From JBOFSQ01 sp051651625 (GTDB taxonomy: Bacteria; Planctomycetota; Planctomycetia; Pirellulales; Thermoguttaceae): DNA of 24,848 nt. The DNA lies in the NCBI GenBank assembly GCA_051651625.1, contig JBOFSQ010000098.1, positions 1 to 24,848 on the forward strand, written 5' to 3'. Made by a program: the position numbers and the translations under genes. Under the pieces are notes generated by a model. The model did not search any database, was not told the origin of the DNA, and saw nothing but the letters and a program-made list of their open reading frames with translations. Below, piece after piece: positions 20,806 through 24,848 of the stretch; position 1 is the stretch's first letter, and each line of letters starts with the position of its first letter.

Positions 20806-20904
20806 ACTTGTTTGGAAACTTGCACCCACACAGCGGTTCGGCATAGCCGAACCCTCCAAACGCCTGCGGCGTATGACAACTGGAGGGTTCGGCTATGCCG
20901 AACC
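20803..20904. mobile_element. Palindromic interspersed element, copy D
   Basis: It starts TAGACTTGTTTGGAAACTTG, a two-base variant of the copy C end, then has both palindromes (GGTTCGGCATAGCCGAACC from 20835, and its inverted partner ending 20904) around CCTCCAAACGCCTGCGGCGT and TGGAGG. The right end is missing. The TAG at its left tip is the stop codon of the NfeD gene. Confidence 0.75.
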
Positions 20905-20939
20905 TGAACAACTTCACACCAACAACAAAGGAGACATTC

Positions 20940-21506
20940 ATGTTCATCACACAATTCACAGTCACGCTTCTCATCTTTGTCTGGCTCGCATCGGTCGGTC
21001 TGACGGCGATACTCGTTGACGGGAAGGTGTTTCTTCCGCTGCGGCAGTTTTTGATTTCGCGCCGCGATTGGTGTCCGGTTTCGCGGTTTCTCGCCAACAT
21101 TCTCACCTGTTATCAGTGCTGCGGATTTTGGTCGGGGATCGTTTGCGGGGCGTTTTTCACGCTCATCGCGGCACACGCGCAAGCGGTGCTGTTTGGAAAA
21201 ATCCCAACGTTCTCAATGGAGCAAGCGGGAGCGAGTTTGTTGCGGGAGGTTCCACCCGCTGCGATGGTGGTATTTCCGAACTGGATTTCGGTCGTCGCGT
21301 TTGCGGGGATCGTCTTCGGATACGGACTCGTCGGAAGTTTGCTGTCGCTTTCGTATCTCGTCGTCGTCGAGTGGATTCACTCGATGACGGTTCGTCCGCA
21401 AGAACAATTTCCGCAAAATCACGAACACGCCGAACCAGAACTGTTCCGCCAGCCTCACGAACTTATGACAAACGACGTATCACGCCAGCCCCACGAATTG
21501 TTGTGA
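20940..21506 (+). CDS. DUF1360-like membrane protein
   Basis: The ATG at 20940 follows AAAGGAGA (20927-20934). The earlier open part lies in the repeat element. The product has 188 residues. It starts with a membrane segment (FTVTLLIFVWLASVGLTAIL), then ANILTCYQCCGFWSGIVCGA, which matches the L-x-C-x-x-C-x-G-F-W signature of DUF1360 proteins, then VVFPNWISVVAFAGIVFGYG and SLLSLSYLVVVEW. About four membrane passes are likely. The family is uncharacterised; sporulation-associated or phage-associated members are known elsewhere. The C-terminal tail holds two RQPHEL copies (FRQPHELM and SRQPHELL). It converges with the next gene after four bases. Confidence 0.65.
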   Translation: MFITQFTVTLLIFVWLASVGLTAILVDGKVFLPLRQFLISRRDWCPVSRFLANILTCYQCCGFWSGIVCGAFFTLIAAHAQAVLFGKIPTFSMEQAGASLLREVPPAAMVVFPNWISVVAFAGIVFGYGLVGSLLSLSYLVVVEWIHSMTVRPQEQFPQNHEHAEPELFRQPHELMTNDVSRQPHELL

Positions 21507-21510
21507 ACAA

Positions 21511-22749
21511 TCATTTCCCGCCATCAAGCATTGCGGGGTCGAGTTTGATTTCGGTTGCGGTTTTGTCGAGAGCGACTTCGTCGCCAGCGGTGTTGTGAGT
21601 GCGAACGGCGATGAAGAACGGTTCAAAGTCGTCGGTTGAGAGGTGCCACCAGTATTCGCCGCTGTTGTCGTAGTTGATGACGAGCGGACGCCACGGCCCG
21701 TCGAGCGTTCGCCCCTTGAGGACATCGACACGATACGCCGCCGATATTTTCGGGTCGGCGTGCAGCGACCAGCGAACCGCAATTCGCGGACGACCGTCGC
21801 CCGAAAGAAGCGCAACGGCAGTAATGCGACCGGGCGGCACCGCCGGAGCTGGCGATGCTGCCGCTGGTGAAGTTGACGCAGACGAAGTTGTGGCCGCGAT
21901 GCCATCTGAAAAACCGTCGTGGCGACGCGGCTGCATATCGCCGATGAGTTCGGCGATGGCTTCGTCGGAGAGGCCGAGTTCTGTTGCGGCGGGCGCGGTC
22001 TCTTCGAGCGGCATCCAGCGAATCGCATCAGGCGCGGCGGGAATTAACTGCGGCAGTTTCACCGACGTTCCTTCCACAAGTGGGGACGCTGACTGCGACG
22101 CTGACTGCGCATCGGTTTGCGTGCGGTTTGTTTGCTGCGCGACCACTTTGTGTGGCGGCGTTACAGGCCCGTCTTGCGGTGTTGGCGTATCGGCTGACGG
22201 GAGCGGTTTGAGCGTAGTTTGCGGCTGCGGTGGTGACGATGTTTTCGGTGATAGTGTTTTCGGCGTTGACTCTTTCGGTGGCGGCGCAACGGGCGTACCG
22301 CCGAGCGGATCGGATGCGGGCGTCTGTGTTGACGCCGATGCCGTTACGCGGCGTCGCGGCGTTGTGCTTGTTGTCTCGCGCGGGACTGGCGGTGGCGGCG
22401 CGGTGTCGATGACGATGCGTAACTGCGGAACGAGCGGGCCGGTCTGTCGCGTTTCGCCGTTTGCAAGCTGCATCCGAAACGCAAAACAGAACTCGCCCTC
22501 ACGCGGCGCACGAAACGCAAACGTACCCGCCTCAACCGGCACGCGACCATACAAAAACCACTGCCGACCTCCGTCAAATGAGAATAGCAACTCAACGTTT
22601 TTCGTCGTCGTGTCGTCTGCGGAAATCGAAAACGGTATGTCAAACTCAAGACGATTCGTGCGCACCGGTTCCGGCAATGCGGCGAACGAAAATGTCGTCG
22701 CTGCGAAGAGCGAAACAAACGTGATGATTGTGGACGATAGAAAACGCAT
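21511..22749 (-). CDS. Secreted proline-rich planctomycete protein
   Basis: The product has 412 residues from the ATG at 22749. A signal peptide is evident (MRFLSSTIITFVSLFAATTF... SFA-ALPEP). An N-terminal beta-rich region follows (residues ~27-115), with VELLFSFDGGRQWFLYGRVP and GEFCFAFRMQLANGETR, resembling an Ig-like domain for comparing physical values. A long low-complexity linker rich in Pro, Thr and Ser covers about 116-310. The C-terminal region (~310-405) has RIAVRWSLHADPKISAAYRV, GPWRPLVINYDNSGEYWWHL and PFFIAVRTHNTAGDEV, typical of a fibronectin-like fold. The layout of N-domain, Pro-rich linker and C-domain recurs in planctomycete secreted proteins; no function is known. It is divergent from the prenyltransferase-repeat gene at 22839. 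Confidence 0.7.
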   Translation of the reverse strand: MRFLSSTIITFVSLFAATTFSFAALPEPVRTNRLEFDIPFSISADDTTTKNVELLFSFDGGRQWFLYGRVPVEAGTFAFRAPREGEFCFAFRMQLANGETRQTGPLVPQLRIVIDTAPPPPVPRETTSTTPRRRVTASASTQTPASDPLGGTPVAPPPKESTPKTLSPKTSSPPQPQTTLKPLPSADTPTPQDGPVTPPHKVVAQQTNRTQTDAQSASQSASPLVEGTSVKLPQLIPAAPDAIRWMPLEETAPAATELGLSDEAIAELIGDMQPRRHDGFSDGIAATTSSASTSPAAASPAPAVPPGRITAVALLSGDGRPRIAVRWSLHADPKISAAYRVDVLKGRTLDGPWRPLVINYDNSGEYWWHLSTDDFEPFFIAVRTHNTAGDEVALDKTATEIKLDPAMLDGGK

Positions 22750-22838
22750 GGTCGTTGAACATCGTCCGCAAAAACCGTTTGCGTAACGTCGTGGCGACGA
22801 AACGCGGTCTTTGGCTGTTACGAAAATCGGGGAAACTA

Positions 22839-23768
22839 GTGAAACTTTCCTATCTCACAAAGTTGATGTTGCGGATTGCGGCGGGTGCGGAAACGCGGGA
22901 CGCGGACGATGTGCGCGAAGTCGTTGCGTTCGTCCGCCGGCAGCAAAGTGCGGACGGCGGGTTCGTTGGTCGGCGCGGTGTGGGCGATTTGTACTACACA
23001 AGTTTTGCACTCCGTATACTAGCGGTCTTCGGCGAGACGAACGAAGAAGCAATCGCGTTCGTCGAGCGTGCTGCAACAGCCTCGCCACGCGAAAGTGTAA
23101 ACGTTTTGATGGCAGCGGTATGCGCGTTGATTTTGAACGCGATGACCGGACGAACTGTTCTCGCCGACGATCTTTCCGCGTGGACGCTCGACGCAATCGC
23201 TCCGTGGCGACACCAAAGCGGCGGGATTCAGACATCGCCCGCAGCGTCGTCGTGGAGCACATATCAGACATTTTTGGGAACGGCGATAGTGGCGTCGCTT
23301 GGCGGGCGTCCGCCGATGATTCGGCGTGAAGACTTGTTGTCGCGGCAGCGTCCCGATGGCGGATTCGTCGAGCTGGAACCGCTTCGTGCGAGCGGGACAA
23401 ACCCAACCGCCGCCGCCGTTGCACTCTGGCAACTTTTCGACGATGACAACGATGGTGCCTCGCCGTCGTGGCGTGACGAAGCGGTTAACTTTTTGCTTTC
23501 GCGTCAGATGAGCGACGGCGGTTTCGCAGCGAACGCGCGAATTGGCGTGAGCGATCTTCTCTCGACGTTCACCGCACTTGTCGCGCTCGACGATCTTTGC
23601 GTGCTCGATGCGTGCGACGTTGCTTCGGCTCGCAATTTCGCCGCATCGTGTCGCCACGCTGACGGCGGTTACACGGGCGGCGCGTGGGACACAACCAGCG
23701 ACGTTGAGTACACGTTCTACGGCGTTGGAGTGGAGGCGATTACGGAAAACATTCGTGGTGGCGCATAG
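22839..23768 (+). CDS. Cytosolic prenyltransferase/squalene-oxidase-repeat protein
   Basis: The frame is open from GTG 22728, inside the divergent gene's leader, but the GTG at 22839 has GGGGA a few bases upstream and gives the expected MKLSYLTKLMLRIAAGAETR, 309 residues. No signal peptide is present, unlike the protein at 13646. It shows alpha/alpha-toroid repeats: VVAFVRRQQSADGGFVGRRG, GDLYYTSFALRILAVFG, LLSRQRPDGGFVELEPL, AVNFLLSRQMSDGGFAANAR, FTALVALDDL and FAASCRHADGGYTGGAWDTT. The GGF.GR.G..D..YT..AL pattern resembles protein prenyltransferase beta subunits (Rab GGTase), a similarity well known in planctomycete genomes. The zinc ligands of true prenyltransferases were not confirmed. Activity is unknown. 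It converges with the glycosyltransferase gene after five bases. Confidence 0.82.
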   Translation: MKLSYLTKLMLRIAAGAETRDADDVREVVAFVRRQQSADGGFVGRRGVGDLYYTSFALRILAVFGETNEEAIAFVERAATASPRESVNVLMAAVCALILNAMTGRTVLADDLSAWTLDAIAPWRHQSGGIQTSPAASSWSTYQTFLGTAIVASLGGRPPMIRREDLLSRQRPDGGFVELEPLRASGTNPTAAAVALWQLFDDDNDGASPSWRDEAVNFLLSRQMSDGGFAANARIGVSDLLSTFTALVALDDLCVLDACDVASARNFAASCRHADGGYTGGAWDTTSDVEYTFYGVGVEAITENIRGGA

Positions 23769-23773
23769 CCATC

Positions 23774-24760
23774 TCACGCATCGGTCGTTTCGCTGATGGA
23801 GAAGCCGCGTTTGGGCGTGTATTGCTGGGCGATCAGGAGTTCGGCGAGGATTCCCGTTGCAACAAGTTGTCCGCCGAACAGCATCAGCGCAACGCTGTAT
23901 AACACGAGCGGACGGTTGTGGAGTTCGAGGTGTTCTGCACCGGGGATGAGTCGCGTCACGATCCACGCCGCCGCAAGCAGCGTAAGTGTTGTCGCACCGA
24001 TTCCAAACGAGACCAGTCCAACCGTCCCCGCCAAGTGTTGTGGGCGTCTTCCGTAACCGGTCAAGAACGCAATCGTGAGCAGGTCGAGAAACCCTTTCAC
24101 AAATCGCGTGAACCCATACTTTGAATAACCGAACTGCCTCGCGCGGTGTGCGATAACTTTCTCGCCGACGCGAAATCCCCGCGACGCCGCAAGTACCGGC
24201 ACGAAACGGTGACGCTCGCCGTAGAGGTGTACTTCGTCGAAGACGGTTCGGCGGTAACACTTCATTCCGCAGTTGTGGTCGTGCAAGTGCACTCCAGTCA
24301 AAAAACTCACCATCGCGTTGAAAAACCGCGACGGAATCACCTTGTGCCACGGGTCGTGCCGCACCTTCTTCCAACCGCTGACGACATCGTAGTCGTTCAT
24401 CATCGCCAGAAAACTCGGTATCTCGGCGGGGTCGTCTTGGAGGTCGGCATCGAGCGTTATGACAAACTCGCCGCGTGCGGCGTGTACGCCAGCTTCGAGT
24501 GCCGCAGCCTTGGCGAAGTTGCGGCGAAAACGGATGCCGCGACAGTGTGGCCGTTCACGCGACAGTTCCGTGATTACGTCCCACGAGCCGTCGCGCGAGC
24601 CGTCGTCGATGAGGATGCACTCGTAAGACATCTCGCTCAATTCACGCTGCATCACCGCGTCGATCTGATCGACAAGTTCGCGGAGACTCTCCGCCTCGTT
24701 GTAAACCGGAATCACCATCGAGACGTTGAGCGTTGAGGAATGATTGTCTGGCGTAGACAT
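23774..24760 (-). CDS. Family 2 glycosyltransferase, polyprenyl-phosphate sugar type
   Basis: The ATG at 24760 follows GAAGGAG with a seven-base spacer; the frame is open further only because the palindromic repeat reads through as MEGSAMPNRC. The product has 328 residues. It starts with a GT-A domain: VSMVIPVYNEAESLRELV, YECILIDDGSRDGSWDVI (D52, D53), RGIRFRRNFAKAAALEAG, ITLDADLQDDP (D104-x-D106) and HDHNCGMKCYRR. Two C-terminal membrane segments follow (VSFGIGATTLTLLAAAWIV and VLYSVALMLFGGQLVATGIL). This is the GtrB/ArnC/DPM1 layout: transfer of a sugar from a nucleotide donor to a lipid (undecaprenyl or dolichyl) phosphate at the inner membrane. The acceptor and sugar are not predictable. 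Its leader contains palindromic element E. Confidence 0.9.
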   Translation of the reverse strand: MSTPDNHSSTLNVSMVIPVYNEAESLRELVDQIDAVMQRELSEMSYECILIDDGSRDGSWDVITELSRERPHCRGIRFRRNFAKAAALEAGVHAARGEFVITLDADLQDDPAEIPSFLAMMNDYDVVSGWKKVRHDPWHKVIPSRFFNAMVSFLTGVHLHDHNCGMKCYRRTVFDEVHLYGERHRFVPVLAASRGFRVGEKVIAHRARQFGYSKYGFTRFVKGFLDLLTIAFLTGYGRRPQHLAGTVGLVSFGIGATTLTLLAAAWIVTRLIPGAEHLELHNRPLVLYSVALMLFGGQLVATGILAELLIAQQYTPKRGFSISETTDA

Positions 24761-24792
24761 TGTTCGTTCTCCTTCGGTTTTGCGGCTGACAG

Positions 24793-24848
24793 CACAGCGG
24801 TTCGGCATAGCCGAACCCTCCAAACGCCTACGGCGTTGACAACTGGAG
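24793..24848. mobile_element. Palindromic interspersed element, copy E (cut by window end)
   Basis: CACAGCGGTTCGGCATAGCC, CCTCCAAACGCCTACGGCGT and TGACAACTGGAG match copy D almost base for base, up to the window end. The GGAAACTTGCACC shoulder is missing on the left. The partner palindrome would lie beyond the window. It is 33 bases upstream of the glycosyltransferase ATG. Confidence 0.7.

Noticed and set aside
13555..20904. Recurrent palindromes considered as a CRISPR array
   Set aside because: Copies are kilobases apart, differ in length, and have no regular spacers or cas genes; they behave like dispersed intergenic elements.
21674..22786. Long plus-strand open frame opposite the Pro-rich secreted protein (370 codons)
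   Set aside because: It is the antisense of a repetitive Pro/Thr/Ser linker, giving Gly/Val/Ser-rich nonsense without a ribosome binding site; the minus-strand reading has a signal peptide and folded domains.
22728..22838. Upstream GTG start for the prenyltransferase-repeat protein
   Set aside because: It would overlap the start of the divergent gene and add a basic stretch not expected in the family; GTG 22839 has a better ribosome binding site.
23019..24374. Long minus-strand open frame (451 codons) across the prenyltransferase-repeat and glycosyltransferase genes
   Set aside because: Its product is Arg-rich, has no domain, and runs antisense to one recognised gene and out of frame with another.
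24761..24823. N-terminal extension of the glycosyltransferase (MEGSAMPNRC...)
   Set aside because: The residues are encoded by the palindromic repeat, and the internal ATG at 24760 has a much better ribosome binding site.
1..24848. Search for tRNA, rRNA and known riboswitch classes
   Set aside because: No cloverleaf with a TTCGA arm plus acceptor, no rRNA landmark sequence and no recognisable riboswitch core was seen by eye; short or divergent RNAs could still be missed.

Overview
The window reads as chromosome of a member of the Planctomycetota, probably a Pirellulales/Thermoguttaceae-like lineage. This is inferred from gene content: secreted prenyltransferase/squalene-oxidase-repeat proteins, a secreted PQQ-type beta-propeller beginning WPQFLGPNGDG, a Tat-exported sugar-phosphate-isomerase-like TIM barrel, a DUF1257 remnant, many small single-gene units, and intergenic DNA crowded with palindromic and tandem repeats. 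No rRNA, tRNA or CRISPR array was recognised.

The left 4.4 kb is an accessory, partly decayed region. It holds a truncated Rpn-type nuclease at the window edge, a broken DUF1257 gene, two tiny overlapping ORFs, a sliding-clamp-like fragment abutting a BRO-N antirepressor fragment head to head, a secreted formylglycine-generating-enzyme-like (FGE-like) protein, an Fe-S PD-(D/E)XK nuclease and a 51-residue membrane peptide. Between them lie unusually elaborate hairpins (1066-1197, 1739-1823, 4147-4172). The content suggests leftovers of a phage- or plasmid-derived replication/recombination module.

From 4.4 to 13.4 kb the content is mostly housekeeping: a BatA-like VWA protein behind a near-consensus promoter, then a minus-strand run of polyprenyl diphosphate synthase, short-chain dehydrogenase, GNAT-like protein plus hisA (overlapping, one operon), and a Tat TIM-barrel protein, a GalU-like nucleotidyltransferase and an AAA ATPase/PD-(D/E)XK fusion (overlapping, one operon). 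Long imperfect inverted repeats fill 5.6-5.9 kb and 7.8-7.95 kb.

From 13.5 kb to the end lie secreted planctomycete-type proteins (squalene-oxidase repeats, beta-propeller), a three-gene DUF3791/DUF3990/small-protein cassette that looks toxin-antitoxin-like, a UvrD/Rep helicase, folP, an NfeD protein, a DUF1360-like membrane protein, a Pro-rich secreted protein, a cytosolic prenyltransferase-repeat protein and a GT2 glycosyltransferase. Two repeat families punctuate this half. One is a palindromic element built on GGTTCGGCATAGCCGAACC; it has five copies, and the fullest has TA-flanked terminal inverted repeats. The other is a 27-bp unit containing CACTCGCTTACGCTTC, with eight copies in four clusters. 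The best candidates for something new are the DUF3990 cassette split by one palindromic element, the MITE-like family itself, and the structured-RNA candidates in the accessory region.
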